From: Humidesulfovibrio mexicanus
GTDB lineage: Bacteria > Desulfobacterota > Desulfovibrionia > Desulfovibrionales > Desulfovibrionaceae
DNA: 64,000 nucleotides
NCBI RefSeq assembly: GCF_900188225.1
Contig: NZ_FZOC01000001.1
Location: forward strand, 62,001-126,000
Direction of reading: 5' to 3'
The notes below the pieces were generated by a model. The model was not told where the DNA came from. It ran no database searches and worked only from the letters and a program-made list of their open reading frames with translations. How positions within the stretch are numbered: position 1 is the first letter of the stretch; the number at the start of each line of letters is the position of its first letter. Positions 52,413 to 61,921 of this stretch are shown one piece after another. The position numbers and the translations under genes were made by a program.

Positions 52413-52513
52413 CACATCAGGCTCCTCATGGCGGCTCCCCGGTCCCGGGTGACATGCAGTTCGGGCGCCGGTCGCAACCCTTCACAGGACACAGGGTCAG
52501 GTCCGTTCTGCTC

Positions 52514-52540
52514 GCATCGTGGCGGCAACCCGGCACTTTA
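52514..52540 (-). promoter_or_regulatory. Weak sigma-28-like promoter ahead of cheA
   Basis: On the minus strand TAAA is followed after 15 bases by CACGATGC, matching the central CGAT of the flagellar sigma consensus GCCGATAA. It is about 100 bases before cheA. The match is partial. Confidence 0.22.
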
Positions 52541-52576
52541 CCCTGTAGCAATTGACGGGGGAAAATGCAACGTGGC

Positions 52577-52609
52577 TGGCCGATTCCATCAACAGGATCC
52601 TATCGGCCA
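52577..52609. repeat. Perfect eight-base inverted repeat after EF-G paralogue
   Basis: TGGCCGAT (52577-52584) and ATCGGCCA (52602-52609) flank 17 bases, with extra inner pairing TCC/GGA. It lies 15 bases past the EF-G stop on the minus strand. No T-run follows, so it may be a mRNA 3'-end stabiliser or weak terminator between the EF-G unit and cheA. Confidence 0.4.
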
Positions 52610-52624
52610 TGGGAAGAGGCAAGC

Positions 52625-54673
52625 TTAGGCAAGCACATCGAATTTGGCGAACTTCATGGAAAAAGAAGCACGCCCTTGCGTTGCGGAACGCAGGAACGTG
52701 GAAAAGCCGAACATCTGCCTGAGCGGCGCGTACGCCTGGATGAGCTTGTTGCCGCCTCGGTCCAAAATGCTCTCGATCTTCGCCCCCTTGCTGCCAAGAA
52801 GCCCCACGACCTCGCCGACAAAGGCGTCAGGAGCGATGAGCTCCACCAGCATGATCGGCTCCAACAACTGCGGCCCTGCTTCGGCAAGCACGCTTTTGAG
52901 CGCCATCGCCGCAGCCATGCGGTAGCCTGCCGGGCTTGATTCGCCCTCGCGGCGAGGGAGATCCAGCACGCGCAACCGCACATCCTGCACCGGGTAGCCC
53001 CCAAGCACGCCGCACGCCAGACCATCGGCGAGCCCCAACTCCACAGCCTCCATCCAGGCTTGCGGAAAACGCATACGGTCACATTCCACGCGCACCTCTC
53101 TGCCCTGTCCGCGGGCAAGGGGTTCCACGGCCAGACGCACGGCGCCGTAATGCAGCGCCTCGCCAAGCTCGCGGTGGAATTCCTCTGTCACCTCGGCCGC
53201 ACGGGTCACGGTTTCCTGATGCACCACTTGCGGCTTTCCTGTCCGGGGATGCACACCATGCTCGCGGGCCATGCGCTCCAACAAAACCTCAAGATGCAGC
53301 TCGCCCATGCCGGAGAGCACCACCTGACCGGTATCCTCGTCGCGCACCACGGACAGCGTCGGGTCCTCCACAAGATAGCGCCGCAGCACCTCGTCGAGCT
53401 TGTCCGCCTCTTCGGCGTTTCGAGGCTCGATGGCCAGGGAGATCACCGGCTTGTAGTCTGCCATCTGCTCAAGGAGGATGGGATTGTCCGCCCGGCACAG
53501 GGTGTCCCCCGTGACGCCGAACCGAAGCCCCACCGCCGCCACGATCTCGCCTGCGCGGGCGATTTCGATCTTCTCCCTGCGGTCGGCGTGGAGTCGGAAC
53601 ACCCTCGCCACACGCTCTTCGCAGTCGCGCGTGGCGTTGTGCACGCTTTCCCCCTCAACCAGGTGCCCGGAATATATTCGCAAGAGTGATTGCTTCCGGC
53701 CGGAGTCCATGACGACCTTGAACACCAGCGCCGAAAGCGGAGCCTCGGGATCGGGCGGAAAGGACTTTGGCAGTCCGCTGGCTGGATCAACGCCGCATTG
53801 CGGCGATGCCTCAAGCGGACTTGGCAAGAAATCGCATACTGCGTCCATGAGCGGTTGGACGCCGCAGTTGCGCAAGGCCGAGCCCAGCAGCACAGGCACG
53901 AGCTTGAGCGCAATCGTGGCTTGGCGAATCGCCGCCACAAGGGTCTCGGCCGGAATATCCTGTCCGGCCAGGTACGCCTCCATGATCCCGTCATGGGCAT
54001 CCGCGAGGGTTTCGAGCATGGCTTCGCGTCTTGGAGCAACGCGCTCACGTTCGGCCTGGGTAAGCGGTCGGCGGCTGTACTCCGCCCCGCGACTGTCCGC
54101 ATCGAACTCAAGGCGCTCCATGCGAAGCAGATCGAACACGCCGGAAAAATCCTGTCCTTGGCCGTCGGGAACCTGCAGGGCGAGAGGCACGACTCCGAGC
54201 TTCTCCCGAATGGAGGTAAGCACGGCGTCAAAGTCAGCCCCAAGCCGGTCCATCTTGTTCACAAAGGCCAATTTGGGCACATGATAGGACTCGCTTTGAC
54301 GCCACACGGTCTCAGACTGCGGCTCCACACCGCTCACGGCGCAGAAGACCCCTATGGCGCCATCCAGAACGCGCAGGCTGCGCTCCACCTCGACAGTGAA
54401 ATCCACATGCCCTGGCGTATCGATGAGGTTCACCACATGCCCTCGCCACTGACAGGAGGTGACGGCAGAGGCGATGGTAATGCCGCGGTCCTGCTCCTCC
54501 GGCATGAAGTCCATGGTGGCCGTACCTTCATGGACTTCTCCGAGTCGATGGATACGCCCGGAATAAAAGAGAATGCGTTCGGAAAGCGTCGTCTTGCCCG
54601 CATCTATGTGCGCAATGATGCCGATGTTGCGGATGGACTGCAGATACTTGGAAGAAAGCGGTTTCCTGCTCAC
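52625..54673 (-). CDS. Elongation factor G paralogue
   Basis: A 682-residue translational GTPase with complete EF-G layout: P-loop AHIDAGKTT, switch II DTPGH, NKMD and domains II-V (PSGELHLEV-like GMGELHLEVLLERM, then the C-terminal domains). The sequence departs from housekeeping EF-G at several usually invariant places and the gene is not beside rpsL, rpsG or tuf, so it is probably the second EF-G many deltaproteobacteria carry (translocation- or recycling-specialised). Start is GTG. It follows the HisD-like gene by 37 bases. Confidence 0.82.
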   Translation of the reverse strand: MSRKPLSSKYLQSIRNIGIIAHIDAGKTTLSERILFYSGRIHRLGEVHEGTATMDFMPEEQDRGITIASAVTSCQWRGHVVNLIDTPGHVDFTVEVERSLRVLDGAIGVFCAVSGVEPQSETVWRQSESYHVPKLAFVNKMDRLGADFDAVLTSIREKLGVVPLALQVPDGQGQDFSGVFDLLRMERLEFDADSRGAEYSRRPLTQAERERVAPRREAMLETLADAHDGIMEAYLAGQDIPAETLVAAIRQATIALKLVPVLLGSALRNCGVQPLMDAVCDFLPSPLEASPQCGVDPASGLPKSFPPDPEAPLSALVFKVVMDSGRKQSLLRIYSGHLVEGESVHNATRDCEERVARVFRLHADRREKIEIARAGEIVAAVGLRFGVTGDTLCRADNPILLEQMADYKPVISLAIEPRNAEEADKLDEVLRRYLVEDPTLSVVRDEDTGQVVLSGMGELHLEVLLERMAREHGVHPRTGKPQVVHQETVTRAAEVTEEFHRELGEALHYGAVRLAVEPLARGQGREVRVECDRMRFPQAWMEAVELGLADGLACGVLGGYPVQDVRLRVLDLPRREGESSPAGYRMAAAMALKSVLAEAGPQLLEPIMLVELIAPDAFVGEVVGLLGSKGAKIESILDRGGNKLIQAYAPLRQMFGFSTFLRSATQGRASFSMKFAKFDVLA

Positions 54674-54710
54674 GGTCTTCAGCCTTCGCGTGTATGCGGG
54701 TCAAGGGGAA

Positions 54711-55589
54711 TCAGGCTGGGGAAAAAACCTCGTTGCAGACAAGGAAGGCCTGAGGGCCAAGTCCTGGCCAGCGCCACATGCCCAGGCTGCCGGTGGCGAC
54801 CGTCACGGCCGCACCGCCCTGGCGTGCGCGTTCGTCCGGGCAAACGAGCAAGTCCCGTTCCGCATTGCAAAATGCCAGCCAATCGGACTCATGCGTATCC
54901 TGTCCTGGGCGGTTGGTCTCCCATTGCAGCACGCCATACAACAAGGACACGTCATCAGCTGGGGGAATATCGGCGGTGTCGCGCCACAGAGCGACTCGCC
55001 AGGGGCGACGCAGCGCAAGCAGACGCACGGTTGATGCAGCCAGACGCTCTGCAAGCGTTGGACGTTGCAGCAGACGAGCCAATGCCGCGGTTCCCGGATA
55101 GAGCACGACGCCGGGGCGACCGTCCGCCATGCAGGCGTCAAGCAACCGCTGCACCTGGATTGGGCCAAAAGCGGCGACACGTTCCTGGCCGGCAAGCTCG
55201 CAGGCGGTCAGCAGCGTGTCAGGAGCAGCGGAACGAGACCCCATCCAGGCCACAAGCACATGCGGGACACGTGCGCAAAGCGCAGGAATCAAGGCCGCCA
55301 ACAAAAACGCCGGAGCGCTCATGCTGTCGTCAACGAGCAAGAGCGCGAAGGAGACGGGAGCCATGCGGGATTCCCGCCGCATGGTCGGATAGTGCTCGTC
55401 CAGGGTCCAGGACAAGGGGCCCATAGGCTGATCAAGCTGGTAATGCCGGGCGATGAGCCCCTTGATCAGACTTCTGCTGCGATCGCCAAGCGAAGCATAT
55501 GCGCGGGAAAAACAGGCCTCAGGCACCATCCGGCCCTCGGTCCAGGCCGGAAAGGGGCTCGGGCGCAATTCTGGAAGGGGCGGCTCCAT
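54711..55589 (-). CDS. Unknown protein, weakly HisD/aldehyde-dehydrogenase-like
   Basis: A 292-residue cytosolic protein without a name that I can give. The middle (ALIPALCARVPHVLVAW-like, then TLLTACELAGQERVAAFGPIQVQ) recalls histidinol dehydrogenase, where PAKVAGV...ASLAGVDEIYRIGGAQA occupies the same order, and VLYPGTAALARLL recalls the following segment. Catalytic His and zinc ligands of HisD are not evident, so any relation is structural at best. The start at 55589 is uncertain; it overlaps bamD's end only if the longer frame is used. It lies between bamD and the EF-G paralogue. Confidence 0.6.
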   Translation of the reverse strand: MEPPLPELRPSPFPAWTEGRMVPEACFSRAYASLGDRSRSLIKGLIARHYQLDQPMGPLSWTLDEHYPTMRRESRMAPVSFALLLVDDSMSAPAFLLAALIPALCARVPHVLVAWMGSRSAAPDTLLTACELAGQERVAAFGPIQVQRLLDACMADGRPGVVLYPGTAALARLLQRPTLAERLAASTVRLLALRRPWRVALWRDTADIPPADDVSLLYGVLQWETNRPGQDTHESDWLAFCNAERDLLVCPDERARQGGAAVTVATGSLGMWRWPGLGPQAFLVCNEVFSPA

Positions 55590-55617
55590 GGCGGCACGTT
55601 TCCTGCTGCTGCCTTCA

Positions 55618-56343
55618 CTACAGCCATTTGAGCAGGCGCTTCCAGGTCCACTGGATGCGCTCGCGTTCTTCTTCGGACAGCACCTTCTGGTATTCAAAGT
55701 AGGAATACTCGGCCCTTTTCTTCACGTATTCCTTGAATTCCACAACGTCTGCGAAATTCTCCAGGACATACATGTAGCGATGCCACGCGGCGCCGAACTG
55801 ACTTGTACGCCAGTAAAAATCCGCAACAAAGATCTCGTGCTCGGCCAGAATCTTACGGCAACGGGCGATGTTCTGCTTTACCGACTCGGAAAACTCCGAG
55901 TTGGGATAGGCTTCTTCAAGGCGATAGAAAATTTCCAGCGCCTCCTTCACGTTGTCCTGGCGTAGGTCGATAGTGCGGAATTGGTTCAGGTTGCTCAGGC
56001 CCATTTGGAACAGTACATACGGAATCTGTTCGCTGCTGGGGTGAAGGTTCTCGAACTCCTTGTAGGCGTCCAAGGCCTCGGGGAACTTGCCATCCAGGAA
56101 ATAGGCGTCGCCAAGCGCAATTTCAGCCTTCGGGGTAAGCGGACTGAAAGGATAACGATCCTTGAGCTTCAGGAAGTTCTCTGCGGCGCTGGAATAATGC
56201 TTGTCGCGCATGTGGTCCATGCCGGTCTCGAAAAGCTCCTGCGCGGTGTCGTCGGGTGGGGGAAGAAAATAATAGTCGATGAGCCCGCAAGACGACAGGA
56301 GCGGGAGCAACAGAAGCAGGAGTGACGCAAAGCGCTTATGCAT
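55618..56343 (-). CDS. bamD: Outer-membrane assembly lipoprotein BamD
   Basis: A 241-residue lipoprotein of the BAM complex that inserts beta-barrels. The lipobox LLSSC gives lipidated Cys19; five TPR-like repeats follow (AAENFLKLKDRYPFSP, ALDAYKEFENLHP, ALEIFYRLEEAYPNSE). It overlaps the end of trxB by eight bases. It would help place the FadL-type barrel found in this window. Confidence 0.92.
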   Translation of the reverse strand: MHKRFASLLLLLLPLLSSCGLIDYYFLPPPDDTAQELFETGMDHMRDKHYSSAAENFLKLKDRYPFSPLTPKAEIALGDAYFLDGKFPEALDAYKEFENLHPSSEQIPYVLFQMGLSNLNQFRTIDLRQDNVKEALEIFYRLEEAYPNSEFSESVKQNIARCRKILAEHEIFVADFYWRTSQFGAAWHRYMYVLENFADVVEFKEYVKKRAEYSYFEYQKVLSEEERERIQWTWKRLLKWL

Positions 56344-57265
56344 TCAATTCTTCCAGGTAGGCGTACGCGGCGGTTGCGGCGGTTGCGCCATCGCCCACTG
56401 CGGTGGCCACCTGACGGCAATTCTTGCTGCGGACATCGCCAGCGGCGAAAATTCCAGGCAGGTTGGTGCGCATTTCGCAATCGGTGACAATGAACCCCGC
56501 GGGATCAAGCCCAAGGCCTTCCGGCACAAACGGGCACACAGGCTCGAAGCCGACGAATACAAACACGCCATCAACGGCAAGTTCGCTTTTGCCACCGTTT
56601 TTGACGTTCTTAAGGGCCACGGAGGTTACGCCCTTGAAGGGGTCTCCCTTGATTTCCTCGACCACGGTGCTTCGCAGAATGCTGATCTTGGGATTGGTCA
56701 CGCACTTGTCCTGGTAGCACTTGGCTCCACGGAATTCGTCGCGACGGTGGATGAGGTGGAGCTTGTCCACCAGCCGGGCCAAGTACAGAGACTCCTCGAG
56801 GGCTGAATTGCCGCCGCCAATGACCGCGACCGTCTTGCCACGGAAGAAATTGCCATCGCACAGGGCGCAATAGGACACGCCCCGTCCGGTGTACAAATCC
56901 TCTCCCGGGGTGCCTACGCGCTTGTAGCGGGCACCGGAACACAACACCACGGCCTTGGCGCGCAACACCTCGTCGCCGACCTTGATGTCGTAGCCGCCGT
57001 CGGCGGCGGTGATGGAGCGCACCTCGTCAGAATGGCGAGACAGTTCATAATTATTCAAGTGCTCGACGAACTTGTCCACCAACTCATAGCCCTTAACAGG
57101 CTTTGGAAACCCGGGGTAGTTCTCGATTTCTTCGGTCATGAGCACCTGCCCGCCGGGAGAAAGCTTCTCGACCAGGGCGGTATTCACGCCAGCGCGCACA
57201 AGATACAATGCGGCGGTGAGCCCGGCAGGCCCACCGCCGATGACGACAACGTCGTAAGTATTCAT
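56336..57265 (-). CDS. trxB: Thioredoxin reductase
   Basis: A 309-residue FAD enzyme passing electrons from NADPH to thioredoxin. The FAD motif GGGPAGLTAA is at 10-19, the redox pair is in YCALCDG, and the second nucleotide motif is VIGGGNSALEE. Here GGGNSA with few basic residues downstream does not make the NADPH preference certain. It begins eight bases after trxA. Confidence 0.95.
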   Translation of the reverse strand: MNTYDVVVIGGGPAGLTAALYLVRAGVNTALVEKLSPGGQVLMTEEIENYPGFPKPVKGYELVDKFVEHLNNYELSRHSDEVRSITAADGGYDIKVGDEVLRAKAVVLCSGARYKRVGTPGEDLYTGRGVSYCALCDGNFFRGKTVAVIGGGNSALEESLYLARLVDKLHLIHRRDEFRGAKCYQDKCVTNPKISILRSTVVEEIKGDPFKGVTSVALKNVKNGGKSELAVDGVFVFVGFEPVCPFVPEGLGLDPAGFIVTDCEMRTNLPGIFAAGDVRSKNCRQVATAVGDGATAATAAYAYLEELNA

Positions 57266-57272
57266 ACCTAAG

Positions 57273-57590
57273 TTAGACCTTCTTGGCGATCATGTCCTTG
57301 ATGCTGCTCTTGGAAACGGCGCCGGTGGACTGGTCCACCACCTCTCCATCCTTGAACAGAATCAGGGTGGGGATGGCACGAATGCCAAAGCGGCTTGGGC
57401 TGGCGGAGTTCTCGTCCACATTCATCTTGCAGATTTTGACCTTGCCTTCGAATTCAACCGCCAATTCGTCGATGATGGGACCCATCGCGCGGCAGGGGCC
57501 GCACCAGGGAGCCCAAAAATCCACCAGAACGGGAACCGGGCTTTTGAGGACTTCCTGCTCGAAATTGCCGTCAGTCACCTGGGTAGCCAT
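57273..57590 (-). CDS. trxA: Thioredoxin 1
   Basis: A 105-residue classic thioredoxin with the active site WAPWCGPC (Cys30/Cys33), cis-proline in AIPT and standard length. It is reduced by TrxB from the next gene and is the natural electron source for the DsbD protein at 1.1 kb. A GGAGAGAG ribosome site precedes the ATG. Confidence 0.97.
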   Translation of the reverse strand: MATQVTDGNFEQEVLKSPVPVLVDFWAPWCGPCRAMGPIIDELAVEFEGKVKICKMNVDENSASPSRFGIRAIPTLILFKDGEVVDQSTGAVSKSSIKDMIAKKV

Positions 57591-57681
57591 ACTCTCTCCT
57601 TCAGCCTTGAGGTGTCGTTGGTGCTATGCGTAATTTGTCGTCTGGCCTGTAGGATGAAGGCCATGCCGCATGTTCGGCAAA

Positions 57682-58812
57682 CTAGTTCCCCGGCCCAATT
57701 CTGTCAAGACGCATGGCCTGCAGCATCGGTGCATCGCGGGTCCAATCGCGCGGCACGGCGCGGCCACGTGGAATGCTTTCAAGATCAAGACCGTGAGAAT
57801 ATCCTTCACGCAGGGCAAGCCACCCCGCGTGGGCCACCATGGCGGCGTTGTCCGTGCAGAGGGAAGGCTTTGGCATGTGCGCCGCAAGGCCCCGGCCCTC
57901 GGCCTCGGCGCGTAGGGCCGCGCGCACATGGGAATTCGCCGCAACGCCTCCGGCCACGACAACAGCACGCAGTTCGGAATCGCGATCCAAAGCCCGGGCC
58001 ACCTTGACCCGCAACGTTTCGGCCACCGCGTAATTGAACGAGGCGGCAAGAAGCGACAGTTCAGCCGGATGCGGGTGAGCGGTCAAGACCCCGCCACGGA
58101 GCAAGACTTCGGCCTGTGGCATGACCGGAAAGGGCAAGTGCGGCCTCGCGGCCAGACGCTCGGCAACTGCGGTCTTGAGGCCGCTGAAGCTGAAGTCGAG
58201 ATTGTCGTTGTGCACATAGGCAAGGGGAAACATGGAGCGCTCGGGCTCCACCCCCTGGCTCATCTCGTCAAGATACCGCCCGCCGGGATACGGAAGATTG
58301 AGCAGCTTGGCCACCTTGTCAAAGGCCTCGCCGGCGGCGTCGTCCAAAGTGCGGCCCAAAAGGGTGAAGCGCGTGGGATCGTCCACGCGGTAGATGTGAG
58401 TATGGCCGCCCGAAACCAGCACCCCGAGGGCGGGGAACAGCATCTGCTCCTGCAATCCCGCAGCAAGGATGTGCGCGTGGAGATGGTCGACGCCAACAAG
58501 CCGAGCTTCTGTGGCCAGGCACAGCCCCTTGGCGAACGAAAGTCCTACCAGCAGACTGCCGAGCAGGCCGGGGCCGCGGGCGACGGCGACTCCGGAGAGG
58601 CCTTCCGGCGAAGCTCCGGTCTTGCGCAACAGATCGTGAAACAAGCCAGGCAGCATCTTCTGGTGCTCACGCGAGGCGATTTCCGGCACCACTCCGCCGA
58701 ATACGGCGTGGATGTCCGTTTGCGAGGCCAAGGATTCGCCAAGCAGCCGCCCATCATCAATCAGGGCGACCCCGGTTTCATCGCAAGAGGTCTCGATTCC
58801 GAGGACGAGCAC
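57682..58812 (-). CDS. tsaD: tRNA N6-adenosine threonylcarbamoyltransferase TsaD
   Basis: A 376-residue ASKHA-fold enzyme adding threonylcarbamoyl to A37 of ANN-reading tRNAs. The opening LGIETSCDETGVAL, metal-binding DHLHAH (109-114) and VSGGHTHIY are diagnostic. It starts at a GTG. The window also has miaA, so both main A37 modification systems are represented. It is six bases after fbp. Confidence 0.95.
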   Translation of the reverse strand: MLVLGIETSCDETGVALIDDGRLLGESLASQTDIHAVFGGVVPEIASREHQKMLPGLFHDLLRKTGASPEGLSGVAVARGPGLLGSLLVGLSFAKGLCLATEARLVGVDHLHAHILAAGLQEQMLFPALGVLVSGGHTHIYRVDDPTRFTLLGRTLDDAAGEAFDKVAKLLNLPYPGGRYLDEMSQGVEPERSMFPLAYVHNDNLDFSFSGLKTAVAERLAARPHLPFPVMPQAEVLLRGGVLTAHPHPAELSLLAASFNYAVAETLRVKVARALDRDSELRAVVVAGGVAANSHVRAALRAEAEGRGLAAHMPKPSLCTDNAAMVAHAGWLALREGYSHGLDLESIPRGRAVPRDWTRDAPMLQAMRLDRIGPGN

Positions 58813-58817
58813 TGGGC

Positions 58818-59837
58818 CTATGCCTGTTGCGCGGCGGTGTAGATTTCCCGGACCTTTTCCACGTCGAACCGCGAGCCGACGAAGAGCGGCACCCGCTGGT
58901 GCAGGTGCTCAGGCACGATGTCGAGGATGCGGCGGACGCCGTCGGTGGCGAGCCCCCCCGCCTGTTCGACGATGAAGGCCATGGGCGCGGCCTCGCACAT
59001 GAGACGCAGCTTGCCCCCTGGCTTGCTTGGGTCGCGGTTGTCCGAGGGATACATGAAGATTCCGCCGTAGACCAGATTGCGGTGGAAATCCGACACGAGA
59101 GAGCCGATGTACCGCAGGCTGCAAGGCTTTTTCCGGCTCATGCCCACGGCCTTGAAATGCGCCAGAACGTCAAGGGTCGGCTTGTCCCAATAGTGATAGT
59201 AGCCCTCGTTGACGGAATAGATGTTGCCCTGCTCCGGAATGCGGAGGTTGGGGTGCGAAAGCAGGAACTCGCCCACGCTGGGATCAAGCGTGAATCCGTT
59301 CACTCCGTCCCCGGTGGTGAAGACCATCATGCAGGAAGAGCCATAGAGGATATACCCTGCGGCGACCTGGTCCGATCCCCTTTGGAGGTAATCCGAGGCG
59401 AGCAGGCGCGTATCGCTGGGACTTTTGCGACGGTAGATGGAAAAAATGGTCCCGATGCTCACATTGGCGTCGATGTTCGAAGAGCCGTCCAAGGGATCGA
59501 AAATGACAAAATAGTCCCCGGTGGGCAGGCCGTCGGGAATCTCGATGATGTCGGCGTTCTCCTCGGAGGCCATGGCGCACAGTGCCCCGCAGCGGGAAAG
59601 CCTGTGGATGAGCACCCGGTTGGCGAACTCGTCCAACTTCTTGACCTCTTCACCCTGGACGTTCACGTCGCCGGTGAAGCCGAGCACATCCACAAGCCCG
59701 GCCTTGCTCACCTCGCGCTGGATGATCTTGGCCGAGAGAATCAACTCGTTGAACAGACGGGTGAAGCGGCCGGTGGCCATGGGGACCTGCTTCTGGTGCA
59801 AAAGCAGATGCTCGGTGACGGTGATTTGCTGGGCCAT
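58818..59837 (-). CDS. fbp: Class I fructose-1,6-bisphosphatase
   Basis: A 339-residue gluconeogenic phosphatase. The metal site [19 protein letters not shown]-type motif is intact, and the substrate loop [21 protein letters not shown] follows. A GGAGG site precedes the ATG at eight bases. It follows the lipoprotein gene by 34 bases. Confidence 0.96.
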   Translation of the reverse strand: MAQQITVTEHLLLHQKQVPMATGRFTRLFNELILSAKIIQREVSKAGLVDVLGFTGDVNVQGEEVKKLDEFANRVLIHRLSRCGALCAMASEENADIIEIPDGLPTGDYFVIFDPLDGSSNIDANVSIGTIFSIYRRKSPSDTRLLASDYLQRGSDQVAAGYILYGSSCMMVFTTGDGVNGFTLDPSVGEFLLSHPNLRIPEQGNIYSVNEGYYHYWDKPTLDVLAHFKAVGMSRKKPCSLRYIGSLVSDFHRNLVYGGIFMYPSDNRDPSKPGGKLRLMCEAAPMAFIVEQAGGLATDGVRRILDIVPEHLHQRVPLFVGSRFDVEKVREIYTAAQQA

Positions 59838-59871
59838 GAGGGGGTCCTCCGTGCGCGCAGAGCTGCGCCGA

Positions 59872-60747
59872 TTACGAATTGCCGCCGAAGAACGGGATCG
59901 AAAACCCCTTGTCCTCGATGCTTGCGTTGGCGCTTTCGGTGGCGAAGACGAACAGATCGCGCCCGATGAACCGGGCCAGCCACGTGTACTGCTTTTCCCC
60001 GGCCATGACCGTGCCGTGAATCTTTTCCTTCATGATTTCAAGCCAGGGGATATTGGTCAGTTCGACAGCGCCAGCGGGAGGGGTCTCCGTCGAGGTCCAC
60101 AGCTTCTGGGCGCGCGGATCGACGATCACGAGCTGTTCCGGCTCGGGGCAAAAGGAAAAGAGCACCCGCGGGTCAAAGCTGATCACGTGCAGGCCTTTGA
60201 AATCCGCGCCGTCGAAATTGGGCATTCCGAAGTACAGCTCCGGACCAAGAGCGGTGTAGTCCACAACGGTCTTGACCAACGTCTCGCGCCAGATGGACTC
60301 GAACACCAAGGGCTCGGAGAAACGCTTGAGGGGGACAGGAGGCCTGCGCATCAAGATCTCCCCGTTCTCATCGGCCACAATGACCCCGTCTACCCAGGGG
60401 AAACGCGTCAGCAACGCGTTGATCCAGGCCTCGTCGGGACGATAGTCAATGCTGGTGACATAGCGGGTGAGGGCCATGATCCGCGCATCCACGGGCGAGA
60501 ACAGCAGGGCCAGCTTCTCCTGGTTGGGATTCTCCCACTTGTAGCGATTCACGTCGATGGCAGGAGCGGGGTTGATGAACTCCTTGGTGTCCTTCATCGT
60601 TGAGCGCATACTGCTGACGCCAGTCTCCCAGCTGGGGCCAACGGCGCCGCAGCCTGAGAGAAACGCCACGCACACGGCGAAGCACGATACCAAAACGGGG
60701 CGGCGAGAAACGCGCCACCATCCTGACCTGAAAAGGGGGGTGGACAT
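59872..60747 (-). CDS. Lipoprotein of unknown function
   Basis: A 291-residue exported lipoprotein: basic N-terminus, hydrophobic segment and lipobox AFLSGC (Cys33). The mature part contains [18 protein letters not shown], like the sheet of sensor (Cache/roadblock-type) domains, and a later [17 protein letters not shown] cannot name the family. It lies between the TPR gene and fbp in the same direction, so probably in the same transcript. Confidence 0.7.
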   Translation of the reverse strand: MSTPLFRSGWWRVSRRPVLVSCFAVCVAFLSGCGAVGPSWETGVSSMRSTMKDTKEFINPAPAIDVNRYKWENPNQEKLALLFSPVDARIMALTRYVTSIDYRPDEAWINALLTRFPWVDGVIVADENGEILMRRPPVPLKRFSEPLVFESIWRETLVKTVVDYTALGPELYFGMPNFDGADFKGLHVISFDPRVLFSFCPEPEQLVIVDPRAQKLWTSTETPPAGAVELTNIPWLEIMKEKIHGTVMAGEKQYTWLARFIGRDLFVFATESANASIEDKGFSIPFFGGNS

Positions 60748-60771
60748 GATTGTGCGACCTCTGCGGCTGTC

Positions 60772-61608
60772 TCAGGCCTGGATGCGGGACTCAAGGCGCG
60801 CGGCCAGGGCCTCCAGCGTGCTCATCAGGCGGTTCTTGGCGTGTTTTCCGAAGGGATCATCAGCGGGTGGTGGGACAGGACCGCCCTCTCCCGCCGGGGC
60901 CGCAGCCATGTTTGCCTCAAGGGTTGCGATGCGGCTGGAAAGGTCGGTCTTCTCGCGATCGTCCAGGGCGCGCCCCCAAAGTTCGCGGTAGATGCCCAGA
61001 GCTCCGCCAAAATCGCCCTGAGAAGCGAGCAACTCGGCCATGGTGCGCGTGCGGTAGCTCCCCGCTTCAGGAGCGGGCCCGTCGTACCCCGCTTCGGCGC
61101 CATCCAGCGCTGCGGCAGAACGGTCCGGCGCGGGCTGGGCCTGTGGGGCAGAAACTGTATGCTCGCGCGGTTTGCGCGCACCGGTCTTGAGGGGGCCGAT
61201 AAGCCGTTCGGTGAGCGAACTCAGGCCCTCGATGACGACATCGGTCCATTTGACGGGACGATCAGTGAAGTGCGAGGCGACCAGCATGAGGAAGACGGAG
61301 AAATCGCGGTCCTTTTCAGCAGTCTGCTGCGCCCACAGGGACCAAAAAGCCGGATAGCGCTCAAGTGGCTTGATGACGGCGGGCATATGCTCCAGAGCCT
61401 CGTCGTATCGCTCCTGCCGTGTCAGCACCTGGATGAGCAGAAGCCGCGCTTCCATGGAATCGGGGTGGCGGTCCAACCCTTGCCGCAGCGTCCGCTCGGC
61501 GTCCTCAAGCTGGCCGAACTCCACAAACAGCTTGGCGAGGGGGAAAAAAATGCGAGACCCCGGTTCGAGGGCCAAGACCTCTTGATACCACTCAATCTTT
61601 CTTCTCAT
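60772..61608 (-). CDS. TPR-repeat protein
   Basis: A 278-residue protein with TPR motifs at about 10-45 (YQEVLALEPGSRIFFPLAKLFVEFGQLEDAE), 46-75 (LRQGLDRHPDSMEARLLL) and 200-225 (ASQGDFGGALGIYRELW), separated by an Ala/Pro-rich linker. It overlaps the end of ftsB by 17 bases, and GAGG lies before its ATG. Its coupling to ftsB suggests an envelope or division scaffold role, which is inference. Confidence 0.75.
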   Translation of the reverse strand: MRRKIEWYQEVLALEPGSRIFFPLAKLFVEFGQLEDAERTLRQGLDRHPDSMEARLLLIQVLTRQERYDEALEHMPAVIKPLERYPAFWSLWAQQTAEKDRDFSVFLMLVASHFTDRPVKWTDVVIEGLSSLTERLIGPLKTGARKPREHTVSAPQAQPAPDRSAAALDGAEAGYDGPAPEAGSYRTRTMAELLASQGDFGGALGIYRELWGRALDDREKTDLSSRIATLEANMAAAPAGEGGPVPPPADDPFGKHAKNRLMSTLEALAARLESRIQA

Positions 61609-61912
61609 CGTCCTCGGCCCCCTGGGGTACGTCGGTCCTGTCGGAGAAGATATACAGCACTTCATTTTCTTTCACGTAGTTCATCTTGTCGCGAATGACC
61701 ATCTCCTGGTAGGCGCGGTCCGTCTTCAGACGGCGGATCTCGTTGCTCAACTCAAGACATTTGGCGTCAACGTCGCCCAATTGTCTCTCAAGCTCCGCGG
61801 CGCGCTTTTGCATGTTCATGTAGGCGATGACGCCATGGTCGCTCCAAATGATACGGAACAGAAGCACCAAGTTGACCGCGACCAACACGGTGAGCAGAAT
61901 TCTCCGGGCCAT
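61592..61912 (-). CDS. ftsB: FtsB/DivIC-type septum protein
   Basis: A 106-residue bitopic protein: a short cytoplasmic end, one membrane helix (about 4-22), then a heptad coiled coil (AAELERQLGDVDAKCLELSNEI) and a conserved VIRDKMNYVKENEVLYIF tail. This is the FtsB/DivIC plan; it joins FtsL and FtsQ in the divisome. Acidic residues end the protein. Confidence 0.85.
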   Translation of the reverse strand: MARRILLTVLVAVNLVLLFRIIWSDHGVIAYMNMQKRAAELERQLGDVDAKCLELSNEIRRLKTDRAYQEMVIRDKMNYVKENEVLYIFSDRTDVPQGAEDDEKKD

Positions 61913-61921
61913 GTGCGGTCC

